DNA of 58,068 nucleotides from CAYREV01 sp964423345 (GTDB lineage: Bacteria; Bacteroidota; Rhodothermia; Balneolales; Balneolaceae). Below the pieces are notes generated by a model. It was not told the DNA's origin, ran no database searches, and was given only the letters and a program-made list of their open reading frames with translations. Below are positions 9,177 to 17,237 of the stretch, piece by piece. The position numbers and the translations under genes were made by a program. The DNA is taken from assembly GCA_964423345.1 (NCBI GenBank), contig CAYREV010000017.1, forward strand, positions 1-58,068, written 5' to 3'. Each line of letters starts with the position of its first letter. Positions within the stretch are counted from its first letter, which is position 1.

Positions 9177-9638
9177 ATGGTTCACCAGTTCACCAAAGAA
9201 AATATTGATGCCATCTCCAAGGTACTGGATGCAAAGGCAAAACCCCTGGGGGATGATGTCTATCGTTTCGAAGTAATCAATGAAGAAGACAAACGAAAAC
9301 TTGCCCTGGAAATTCACCTGGGCCTGAATGTTCACGGGGAAAACCTGAATATGGTATCCGTTTATGCCCAGAATACTTTTTTACAGCTCCATAACTGCAC
9401 TGCATTTATTGCCAGTGAAATGTTGAAACAGGTTACTTTCTTCGGCCGCCAAAATGAACGTACCTCCGGACTGATTGTAGAAAGAGGTGCCGGTTGCAGC
9501 CTCTATTCCAATGTTAGCGAAACGATCCTGAACAGTGACTTTACGCAACTCCCGGAAGACCTGATGATGTGTGCCATCGCCCTTTCCCTTACCGAATCGG
9601 TCGACCTGGACGACTTTTCCTTTGACGAGGAAGAATGA
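9177..9638 (+). CDS. Conserved-looking hypothetical protein upstream of ybeY
   Basis: I do not recognise this 153-residue soluble protein. It starts MVHQFTKENIDAISKVLDAK, has a predicted mixed alpha/beta body (LEIHLGLNVHGENLNMVSVY) and ends with a strongly acidic tail (DLDDFSFDEEE). No signal peptide or membrane segment is visible. A purine-rich GGAAGG directly abuts the ATG. The ybeY start follows its stop by 6 bases, so the two are almost certainly co-transcribed, hinting at a role linked to RNA or ribosomes. It may be lineage-specific. Confidence 0.75.
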   Translation: MVHQFTKENIDAISKVLDAKAKPLGDDVYRFEVINEEDKRKLALEIHLGLNVHGENLNMVSVYAQNTFLQLHNCTAFIASEMLKQVTFFGRQNERTSGLIVERGAGCSLYSNVSETILNSDFTQLPEDLMMCAIALSLTESVDLDDFSFDEEE

Positions 9639-9644
9639 GGATAG

Positions 9645-10073
9645 ATGGATAATAAAAGTCCTGACATCTCGGTTTTCAATGAATCGGGCTCTGACATTCC
9701 AATTACGGAAAAGGAGATCAGGCATATTACCTCCCTGGTTGAAGAACATGAATCCTGCCGGTACTCCTTCCTGGAGATTGTCTTTGTCGGCAACGAAGAG
9801 ATCGTTAAGATCAACCGGAAACACCTGGAAAAAGACTACATTACGGATATCATTACCTTCCCATACGAATCTAAGGGGGTTTTAGAAGGAACGTTATTTT
9901 GTTGTGCACCAAGAATTTATGAACAATCCCTCGAATTCAGCCAATCCCCCGGCAAAGAGTTTAAAAGGGTCATCATACACGGTTTGCTTCACTTGTGCGG
10001 CTATGGCGATGAAACAGACTCACAGAAGAAAGAAATGCGGGCAAGGGAAGATTATTACCTGGACCTGCTTTAA
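9645..10073 (+). CDS. ybeY: Endoribonuclease / rRNA maturation factor YbeY
   Basis: A 142-residue member of the UPF0054 metalloenzymes that take part in 16S rRNA 3'-end processing and ribosome quality control. The metal motif is HGLLHLCGYGDETDSQ, with His112 and His116. The third classical ligand (His of GYDH) is replaced by a GYxD arrangement with Asp122; from memory this form is common in Bacteroidota. Upstream DIITFPYES corresponds to the conserved DVLSFP block. It is the second gene of a pair with the hypothetical protein ending at 9638. Confidence 0.9.
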   Translation: MDNKSPDISVFNESGSDIPITEKEIRHITSLVEEHESCRYSFLEIVFVGNEEIVKINRKHLEKDYITDIITFPYESKGVLEGTLFCCAPRIYEQSLEFSQSPGKEFKRVIIHGLLHLCGYGDETDSQKKEMRAREDYYLDLL

Positions 10074-10147
10074 CGTCCAAAACAAATATCTTCCATTCCC
10101 GTAGAAGTTTTCAGCCCGATATAAAAGCATACTAACCGTGAACCGTT

Positions 10148-11332
10148 ATGAATGAAAACCAACCCCTCTCACCCAACCCAAACAGGGAAAGTGCCCTGGA
10201 GGCGGCCAAAAAGAAAACCCGAAATTATGGTATTCATCTATGGGATATTATCAAGCGGTATGGCAAAATAGACGACTTGGAAAAAGAAGGTGAAGGGGCG
10301 GCAGCTCATGGCAGCAACCGTTTTAAATACCGATCCAGGGGGGTGCTGCGAATCCTTGTACTGATTCCCTACCTTCTGGTCGTGCTGTTTATGGTGTCCT
10401 TTTTCTGGGATTTCGAGGGTCTTCAGTGGCAAATCGGGGAAACGATCCTTCGGTTTGACGGGCTGTTGAGGATCATCGCCGTAAGTGGGCTTATAGGTTT
10501 TCTTACAAACTGGCTGGCCATTACCATGTTGTTTAAACCGGCCCAAAAGAGACCCCTGCTGGGACATGGCCTTATCCCGGCCCAGAAAGAACGCATATCC
10601 TACAGGCTTGCCCAGGCGGTATCGGAAGACCTAATCAACCCCGAGATCATCAAGCAAAAAATCAAAAAGTCGGGGGCGATTGGCAAATACCGTGAACAGT
10701 CGACTCGTTATTTGAAGAATATCATTGACAATCCCGAATTTAGAGACGATTTGAAATCCTGGCTGGTCACATATATTGATGAAATGATTGCGGACCCTGA
10801 AATACGGGCAGCGGTAGCCGAAAAAATCATGGTGGAAATCGAAGATACCCTCCAGGACAAATCGGTTGAAAAGGTCGCGCTGAAGGCCTATGCATTTATC
10901 AAGGGGCAGGAGATGCAGCATATTATTGAGGAGGCGCTGGCCAATATCCCGACCTCGGTAGAAAAGGGGTTGGATAAAATGGATGACCTCCTTGACCGGC
11001 TGCCTCAAAAGATTGACAGTCACAGTGAAGCCATAGAAGATATGGTTACCTTCCTCCTGTACCGTTTAATCAACCAGCTTGACGTACATACGTTGGTCGA
11101 AGAGAATCTGAACCAGTATGACGAGCAGCGCATTACCAAGATCATCTGGAATGCCAGTAACGAGCAGCTTCATTACATACAGTATCTCGGTGCGGTCCTT
11201 GGTATGGTCGGAGGTTTTGTGATCTGGGAACCGTTGGTCAGTACCCTGTTTCTGGGAGGTATGGTAGCAGCGGTTATCTCCCTGGATCGGCTGTTACTGT
11301 ACCTGCAAAAAAATAAACCTGTCGTTTCATAA
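10148..11332 (+). CDS. DUF445 domain-containing membrane protein
   Basis: A 394-residue protein. A soluble N-terminus of about 65 residues is followed by two membrane helices (about 72-92 and 105-128). The motif GFLTNWLAITMLFKPAQKRP then GHGLIPAQKERI is diagnostic of DUF445 (YheB/YjiN type). A long helical middle region precedes a C-terminal hairpin of membrane helices (about 345-387). The function of the family is not established; some members have been linked to the envelope. Its 3' end overlaps the convergent amidase gene by 6 bases (11327-11332). Confidence 0.8.
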   Translation: MNENQPLSPNPNRESALEAAKKKTRNYGIHLWDIIKRYGKIDDLEKEGEGAAAHGSNRFKYRSRGVLRILVLIPYLLVVLFMVSFFWDFEGLQWQIGETILRFDGLLRIIAVSGLIGFLTNWLAITMLFKPAQKRPLLGHGLIPAQKERISYRLAQAVSEDLINPEIIKQKIKKSGAIGKYREQSTRYLKNIIDNPEFRDDLKSWLVTYIDEMIADPEIRAAVAEKIMVEIEDTLQDKSVEKVALKAYAFIKGQEMQHIIEEALANIPTSVEKGLDKMDDLLDRLPQKIDSHSEAIEDMVTFLLYRLINQLDVHTLVEENLNQYDEQRITKIIWNASNEQLHYIQYLGAVLGMVGGFVIWEPLVSTLFLGGMVAAVISLDRLLLYLQKNKPVVS

Positions 11333-12136
11333 ACGCCGATGTTGCAATGAGGGAATCGATTTCCTGACCTTCTCCAGAAGTTCCGGTTTAATCCGGGCAA
11401 ATATCACCCCCTCTTCATCCCCCCCATCCGCCAACACCCTGCCCCAGGGATCTATAATCAGCGAATGACCGTGGGTACTTCTTTTAGGCCCGTGAATTCC
11501 CGTCTGGGCCGGAGCAAACACATATGCGGTGTTCTCTATGGCCCGTGCCCGCAACAGCGGCCTCCAGTGATCCTGGCCGGTTTTAGATGTAAATGCAGAA
11601 GGGACCGTCAATATATCCGCTCCTTTTGAGGACAGAGCCCGGTACAGTTCTGGAAACCGAAGATCGTAACAGATGGTAAGTCCAATTGAGCCGATCTCAT
11701 TCGATGCAAAGACGGCGGGCTCGGTCGAACCCGCTTGTACATAATCAGACTCCCGGTAGGATTCGTCCCCTTCCAGGTCCACGTCAAAGAGATGTATCTT
11801 ATCATACCGGGCCTGTTCTTCTCCTTCGGGATCGACCAGCAAGGAACGGTTATATACTTTTCCCGAAGCTGCCAGCGCCGGGAAACTTCCTCCCAAAAGA
11901 TAAATACCAAACTCTGCTGCAGTATCAGAAAGAAAGGATTCTGCCCGGGTGGATATGCGAACCGACTCTTCAATGCGGCGGTCCATGTTGCCGAGAAAGG
12001 CAAAATTCTCCGGGAGGCCAACGAATTTGGCTCCACCTTTGGCAGCCTTCTTAATGCCGTCATACGCCTTTTCCAGGTTCAGGCTCAGGTCAGGCTGGCT
12101 GTTCAATTGAACTGCTGCAATGGTATAACTGTTCAT
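11327..12136 (-). CDS. Carbon-nitrogen hydrolase (nitrilase superfamily), Nit1/deaminated-glutathione amidase-like
   Basis: A 269-residue single-domain enzyme with the full nitrilase triad: Glu43 (GLPENFAFLG), Lys113 (YDKIHLFDVD) and Cys156 (LTICYDLRFPEL). The DKIHLFDVD and CYDLRFPELYR blocks and the length match the Nit1/YbeM group. That group hydrolyses the deaminated forms of glutathione or related omega-amides as metabolite repair. It is cytoplasmic, with no signal peptide. The 3' end overlaps the convergent DUF445 gene by 6 bases. It diverges from the FMN reductase gene across about 190 bases. Confidence 0.85.
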   Translation of the reverse strand: MNSYTIAAVQLNSQPDLSLNLEKAYDGIKKAAKGGAKFVGLPENFAFLGNMDRRIEESVRISTRAESFLSDTAAEFGIYLLGGSFPALAASGKVYNRSLLVDPEGEEQARYDKIHLFDVDLEGDESYRESDYVQAGSTEPAVFASNEIGSIGLTICYDLRFPELYRALSSKGADILTVPSAFTSKTGQDHWRPLLRARAIENTAYVFAPAQTGIHGPKRSTHGHSLIIDPWGRVLADGGDEEGVIFARIKPELLEKVRKSIPSLQHRRL

Positions 12137-12328
12137 AGGCTTGAATATATCAATTGTACTGTATCATACGCTTCCGGTTTAGAGCCGGTTGCCATATTGC
12201 TTCCATACTTGCAGAATGGAAATTCCCGGTTTATGGTTTCATATTTTGCTACATGGTAGACAATTCTTCAAACTTCGGATACCGGTGGCCTCTTTTGGGC
12301 ATAAAACGGTTAACCAAAAAACAGTACC

Positions 12329-12907
12329 ATGCACTATAATATCCCCGTAATATACGGTTCTGTTCGCCATCACCGGCAAGGCATTCGGGCTGCAAGATAC
12401 GTATTACATAAATGCCGGGAACGCAACTTTCAGGTTACGTTTGTTGACCCCATGGAATATGATCTTCCCATGCTTGATAGGATGTTCAAGGAATATGACG
12501 AAGGGGAAGCTCCGGAGCCCATCCTCGGGCTCGCTGAAATTATGCAGCAAGCCGATGGCTATATAATTGTTTCCGGAGAATACAACCACAGCATCCCACC
12601 CGCCCTTTCCAATCTGCTTGACCATTACCTGGAAGAGTACTTTTTCAAACCCTCCGGAATCGTATGCTATTCAGCAGGTTCATTCGGCGGAGTACGGGCT
12701 GCCATACAGCTTCGGGCCATGCTTGCCGAGATGGGGATGAGCAGCATCCCTTCAATAATGCCTGTACCCAAAGTCAAAGAGGCCTTTCAAAAAGACGGGA
12801 CCCCCAAGGATAACGCCTACGAGGAACGGCTTAAACGTTTCCTGGATGAATTCGAATGGTATGTTGACGCCCTGGCCAAAGCCCGCGAGAAAGGGACTCC
12901 CTACTGA
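12329..12907 (+). CDS. NAD(P)H-dependent FMN reductase family protein
   Basis: A 192-residue flavodoxin-fold protein. It opens with VIYGSVRHHRQGIRAARYVL, the FMN phosphate-binding loop of the FMN_red family. The middle carries GYIIVSGEYNHSIPPALSNL, the conserved E-Y-N-x-S block, and then YSAGSFGGVRAAIQLR. Members reduce quinones, azo dyes, chromate or FMN with NAD(P)H; the natural substrate is not deducible. No regulatory site is obvious upstream. Its stop lies 77 bases before the convergent amidohydrolase gene. Confidence 0.85.
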   Translation: MHYNIPVIYGSVRHHRQGIRAARYVLHKCRERNFQVTFVDPMEYDLPMLDRMFKEYDEGEAPEPILGLAEIMQQADGYIIVSGEYNHSIPPALSNLLDHYLEEYFFKPSGIVCYSAGSFGGVRAAIQLRAMLAEMGMSSIPSIMPVPKVKEAFQKDGTPKDNAYEERLKRFLDEFEWYVDALAKAREKGTPY

Positions 12908-12984
12908 ATGAAAAAGGCGATAAGCCAGCAGGATCCGGGTAATTTCATCATAAAGATCACTGTCGAAGTTTCCGTCCTGCCGGT

Positions 12985-14304
12985 TCATTCCTTGCTATTC
13001 ACTGCCCCTCTATTCAGGAATTCATCATAAAGCTGCGTATGGCGGCTGACCATCGGGATTTTATATCCCCGTATGAACACCTGTTCTATTTGGGTCATCG
13101 GTTCAAACGGGTCCCCGTCGGAAATAAATAGGTTGGCCTGCTTTCCCTCTTCAATGCTTCCCAACAGGTCGCCTACCCCGAAAATTTCAGCGGGATTGAT
13201 CGTCAGGGCCTTAACCGCCTCTTCGGTACCCAGGCCATATGCCGCTGCATATCCTGCATGGTAAGGGGCGTTTCTCACGTTTTCAGATCCACCCGTCGCA
13301 ATAGCCACCTTGACCCCGGCCTCGTGAAGCAGCCCCGGGTTCTGATAAGGCCTCCGGTAGTTGTCGTAATCTCTTGCCGGTGTATACAATGTTTCTACCA
13401 GACAAGGCAGGCCGGCCTCCGCTATCTCTTCGGCCACCCGCCATCCATCCTCAACTCCGGCAAGAATAAAACGGCCTTCCGAATGTTCTTTTGTCCATTC
13501 TATGGCATTCAAAATATCCTTTTCGCGGTCTACGCTGATGACAACCGGTATGGATCCGTTAACTACTTCCCTCATAGCCTGCATTTTCTCATCGGCATCG
13601 GGCTTTTTCTTATTGCCGGGATCGGCTTTATAGGCTTTCATCATCTTATCGTAGAATAACGCCTTATCCCAGAACTCATCCAGTTCCTTGAGGTTCTTGC
13701 GATACTGCTCCTCAATTTCCTCCTCCTTGCGGTCGTCCCACCAACCCCTTTTCAGTGAAGAGGGAAAATTTAGATGGAGTGCAGCATTTCCTTCTACTGC
13801 CATGGAATCGGGTGAGTAACCGTACAGGTCGATCAGGGTAGCCTTGCCCGAAATCCGGCCGGATACCGGCATGGAAATGACATGGGTGACCCCGTTTACA
13901 CGGGTTACGGGAATGCTTGCGCTGCCGGGATTGATAGCTGTAAAAGCACGGACATGAGGGTTGAAGGATCCCAGTTCCGCCTGGTCGTTTGTCACGGCTA
14001 CCGCACCGACCTCCTGCAGTCCCAATATGGTACCGGAATCCATAAAACCGGGATATACATGCTTGCCGGTCGCATCAAGCTGTTGATAATCGGCCGGGAT
14101 TTTCATTTTGGATCCTACGCCCGCAATTTTTTCCCCGTCAACCAGTACCACACCGTTTTCAATGATACCGTTGCTGACGGTATGCACCGTGGCATTGGTA
14201 ATAGCATATTTGCCAAAACCGGGCTTTTGCGTAATCTGCCCATATGACAAGCCGGTTAGCGCAAAAAATGTTATACTGAAAAATAAAGTTAAGAGTCGCT
14301 TCAT
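12985..14304 (-). CDS. Exported amidohydrolase-like protein lacking the metal ligands (third gene of trio)
   Basis: A 439-residue protein with a signal peptide (MKRLLTLFFSITFFALTGLS) and the amidohydrolase scaffold. It keeps the N-terminal beta-sandwich, KHVYPGFMDSG, and the closing LTINPAEIFGVGDLLGSIEE and GKQANLFISDGDPF. The HxH pair after PGFxD is replaced by Gly91 and Ile93 (DSGTI). The later His and Asp ligands of its neighbour are also absent: VVISVDRE, LAGVEDGWR and AIATGGSENV stand where HCHS, QHANE and NSDSG occur. It is therefore probably a non-catalytic paralogue. It begins 24 bases after the preceding amidohydrolase stop and is likely co-transcribed. Confidence 0.85.
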   Translation of the reverse strand: MKRLLTLFFSITFFALTGLSYGQITQKPGFGKYAITNATVHTVSNGIIENGVVLVDGEKIAGVGSKMKIPADYQQLDATGKHVYPGFMDSGTILGLQEVGAVAVTNDQAELGSFNPHVRAFTAINPGSASIPVTRVNGVTHVISMPVSGRISGKATLIDLYGYSPDSMAVEGNAALHLNFPSSLKRGWWDDRKEEEIEEQYRKNLKELDEFWDKALFYDKMMKAYKADPGNKKKPDADEKMQAMREVVNGSIPVVISVDREKDILNAIEWTKEHSEGRFILAGVEDGWRVAEEIAEAGLPCLVETLYTPARDYDNYRRPYQNPGLLHEAGVKVAIATGGSENVRNAPYHAGYAAAYGLGTEEAVKALTINPAEIFGVGDLLGSIEEGKQANLFISDGDPFEPMTQIEQVFIRGYKIPMVSRHTQLYDEFLNRGAVNSKE

Positions 14305-14328
14305 AGTTCTTCTACCTGAATATTTAAA

Positions 14329-15744
14329 TTATTGGCTTTCCCCTGAAAGTCTCATGCCCTCGTCGGTAAATCGAATTTCTGCACCACGCAGGCATGAATC
14401 TTCATCTTTTCCGGTTTCATACCAGCGGGTATAGCTGGTTTCCTCAAAATCCTCTTCGGGATTGATCTCCAGGCGCATGTCATCGGCATCTTCTTCACGG
14501 TCAAAGTATTTTTTCCCATCCACATACGTCTGCTCGCATATACTGTAAATACTTAGCGGGTGCCCGTCCCAGATAGCCACATCCCCGTGCTTGCCCTCCT
14601 CGATGCTGCCGACCTTATTTTCTATGCCAAGCTGTGTTGCAGGGTTGATGGTGATCATCTTCAGGGCATCAATCTTAGATGTGTTTCCATAGTGGACAGC
14701 TTTGGCCGCTTCGTGATTCAAGTGGCGAATCAGTTCACCGCTGTCGGAATTTATACTGTTCTTCACCCCGTTGGCATTAAGGATAGAGGCGTTATAGGCC
14801 GTAGAATAATACACCTCGAACTTATAGGCCCACCAGTCGGCAAAGACCGAAGTATAGGCACCGTTCTTTCGCAGTTCCGGCGCCACCTTGAATGCCTCGT
14901 TTGCATGCTGGAACGTATAGTTTTTAACCCCGTAGTCATTAAACACGCGCATGAGCATCAATATTTCATCGGCACGGTAGGAGTGGCAGTGAACCCATAC
15001 CTCACCCTCCAGGATGTCAACCAATACCTCCAGGCGCAGGTTTTTGGGGACGGGCAGGGGCGGGGTTCCCCTTTTTCGTCGATCGTATCTCTGTTTAGCC
15101 TCCAGGTAGGCTTCCCGGTTACGCTTATAATCCAGTGCCGCATCAAAATGGTCACGGATGACCTGTTCAACCCCCATGCGTGTTCGCGGCTGTACGTTAA
15201 AACCCTGTCCATGAACACGAGTTGGGTTTTCACCCAGGGCAAACTTGATGGTCCGGGGTGCTCCCTCAAAACGCATCTCCTCGGTATCCGCACCATAGCG
15301 CAGTTTCAGGGTTTCATTCTGGCCGCCAATTACGTTAGCCGAGCCATGCATCAGGTGGATGGACGTAACCCCGCCGGCCAGGGCCCAGTATATATTGATG
15401 TCATTGGGGTCTACAGATTCCTCCATAGTTACCTCGGCCGTAACGGGATGGGTCCACTCATTGACATCCACTGCCGCAATATGGGAGTGGGCATCAATAA
15501 TGCCGGGCATCACATATTTGCCGGTGGCATCCACGGTTTTTACGCCACGGGGAGCGGAAAGCCCCTCTCCTATTTCAGAGATAATGCCGTCTTCAATGAG
15601 TACGTCCGTATTCTGAAGTTCACCGTTGGTAATCGTAATGACCGTACCGTTCTTGATAAGAACAGACCCTATCTCCTGGGCAAAACCAGAAAAGGAAAAA
15701 AGGCCAAGTAAACAAACCAGTGTAATGATCTTCTTAATATTCAT
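14329..15744 (-). CDS. Exported metal-dependent amidohydrolase (middle gene of trio)
   Basis: A 471-residue protein with a signal peptide (MNIKKIITLVCLLGLFSFSG) and a complete amidohydrolase metal site. Visible ligands are His86 and His88 (GIIDAHSHIA), His252/His254 (WVHCHSYRADE), His280 (FQHANEA) and Asp334 (INSDSGEL). The Lys of TIKFALGENP may be the bridging lysine. The architecture is that of imidazolonepropionase/dipeptidase-like secreted amidohydrolases, which cleave C-N bonds of small cyclic amides or dipeptides; the substrate is unknown. The C-terminus has an acidic extension (EEDADDMRLEINPEEDFEE). The gene starts 5 bases after the first amidohydrolase stops. Confidence 0.9.
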   Translation of the reverse strand: MNIKKIITLVCLLGLFSFSGFAQEIGSVLIKNGTVITITNGELQNTDVLIEDGIISEIGEGLSAPRGVKTVDATGKYVMPGIIDAHSHIAAVDVNEWTHPVTAEVTMEESVDPNDINIYWALAGGVTSIHLMHGSANVIGGQNETLKLRYGADTEEMRFEGAPRTIKFALGENPTRVHGQGFNVQPRTRMGVEQVIRDHFDAALDYKRNREAYLEAKQRYDRRKRGTPPLPVPKNLRLEVLVDILEGEVWVHCHSYRADEILMLMRVFNDYGVKNYTFQHANEAFKVAPELRKNGAYTSVFADWWAYKFEVYYSTAYNASILNANGVKNSINSDSGELIRHLNHEAAKAVHYGNTSKIDALKMITINPATQLGIENKVGSIEEGKHGDVAIWDGHPLSIYSICEQTYVDGKKYFDREEDADDMRLEINPEEDFEETSYTRWYETGKDEDSCLRGAEIRFTDEGMRLSGESQ

Positions 15745-15749
15745 GTCAA

Positions 15750-17114
15750 TTATTCCTCGGAAGTTTTCGATTCAAATTCTGTAAGTTTTCCCGCAGAAAC
15801 CGAATAGCGGACCTTGGCTTCTTCGTCGGTAAAAGGTTTGGTAAATACCGTAAAACTGGCAATACGGCCCTCTTTGGTATCGCCCAGCCGGCTCCCCGCA
15901 CCCAGGATATCAGCCGTTTGTTGCGTCAACAGACGAAGGATCTCCCCCTCACTGAGCTCCCCCTCCTCTTTCAGCGTTGTCAGATGTTTGTTCAGGTCCT
16001 CAAGCTTCATGCCGTTGGAGGCATAACCAATCCGAACCCCTGCTTCCATAAGTTTCCGGATGTTATCGACATCCGCCTTGTATGCTGCCAGCTGCCTTTC
16101 CCGGAATATTCGCATCTCATCCGTTACCTCCTCCATCCTCGTTTCCGTCTCGGAGGTATCTTCTTCCGCTTTCTCCTGCTTTACTTTCCATTCGGGTTTT
16201 TCCGGGAAATCTATACTGGCCAGTACGGGAATGCCTCGATCCTTCAGCTCCTCGGCTTGCTTGTGTGCCTCCTCACCGGATACGATGACCAGTTCAAAAC
16301 CCAGTTCATCCTGCAGGCTAAACACCCGTTCGATATTTTCTTTGGTGTCGGCCACGAAAAACAAAGGACCTTCTTTTTCCATAAATGGCAGCAGTGCTTC
16401 AAGCACTTCATTCCTTTTCGGTGCCGGGTAGTCCGAAGAGGTTGAAGCAAAGTAGTTTGACTGTTGCTTCAGTGCTTCGGCATTGTACCACAGCTGCCGG
16501 TATTGAGCCATTACCCCCATGGTCGTTGCCGGGTATGCGCCGTTACCGAAGCCTCCCGGGGCATTTCTGAAACTGCTAAGTAATCCGGTGCCCGATTCCA
16601 TCAGGTAGGCGGGGGTATCTTCCCCGTTCAGGAAAAACAGGTCAACCTGCCCGGGTATCATCTGCCCTTTAAGCCCCAAAGCCGCTGTTGTGAACCCATG
16701 CTCCTGGGCTTTGGCAAGGTTCTTGTCATCCTTCTCCAATACCTTTGAGGGGCGGCGATGTGGTTGAATACCCGCTCTTTCATAGCCGGGATCGCCGGGA
16801 CGTTTCGGTTTCTCATAATTTTCAGGAAGATCCGGGCTGCCCCAGAGCGCCAAACCATCCAGGAATCCCGGATAAATATGGAGGCTGTCGCCTCCGTCGA
16901 TGACATAGGCATCAAAGGGGATATCTACCTCACCCCCCACATCTTCAATCAGACCATTGCGCCAAACGATCGTACCGTTTTCAATGGTCTCACCGTCTGC
17001 CATATGGATAGTAACGTTATCAAATGCCTTTGCAGGGAAAGACTGTGTCCACCCGATAGCCGTTGTGGTCAACAGTAACGCAAGACTGAGGGTAAGACTT
17101 CGTACTGACTTCAT
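15750..17114 (-). CDS. Exported amidohydrolase-like protein lacking the metal ligands (first gene of trio)
   Basis: A 454-residue protein with a signal peptide (MKSVRSLTLSLALLLTTTAIG). The amidohydrolase outline remains: a beta-sandwich start, LHIYPGFLDGLALWG at 78-92, and LRLLTQQTADILGAGSRLGD then TKEGRIASFTVF at the end. The HxH after PGFLD is lost (Leu88, Leu90), and the downstream His/His/Asp ligands are not found. It also has a charged helical insert (about 315-345, EEDTSETETRMEEVTDEM). It is likely a structural or regulatory partner of the active middle protein. The gap to the upstream carboxylase gene is about 120 bases, enough for a promoter. Confidence 0.8.
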   Translation of the reverse strand: MKSVRSLTLSLALLLTTTAIGWTQSFPAKAFDNVTIHMADGETIENGTIVWRNGLIEDVGGEVDIPFDAYVIDGGDSLHIYPGFLDGLALWGSPDLPENYEKPKRPGDPGYERAGIQPHRRPSKVLEKDDKNLAKAQEHGFTTAALGLKGQMIPGQVDLFFLNGEDTPAYLMESGTGLLSSFRNAPGGFGNGAYPATTMGVMAQYRQLWYNAEALKQQSNYFASTSSDYPAPKRNEVLEALLPFMEKEGPLFFVADTKENIERVFSLQDELGFELVIVSGEEAHKQAEELKDRGIPVLASIDFPEKPEWKVKQEKAEEDTSETETRMEEVTDEMRIFRERQLAAYKADVDNIRKLMEAGVRIGYASNGMKLEDLNKHLTTLKEEGELSEGEILRLLTQQTADILGAGSRLGDTKEGRIASFTVFTKPFTDEEAKVRYSVSAGKLTEFESKTSEE

Positions 17115-17237
17115 ATGAATGTATATTTCGAAGGTTGGAATTAAGTAGGTAATAAGCTAAAACTGTACTTGTAAATAAAGAGATGAAAGGAAAAAAATTG
17201 TAAAGGAGTCCCCCGGATCAAATGCCTGCCTTTATTC

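Noticed and set aside
14560..15711. 383-codon open frame antisense to the middle amidohydrolase
   Set aside because: It mirrors a clear amidohydrolase gene. There is no promoter, ribosome-binding site or known domain.
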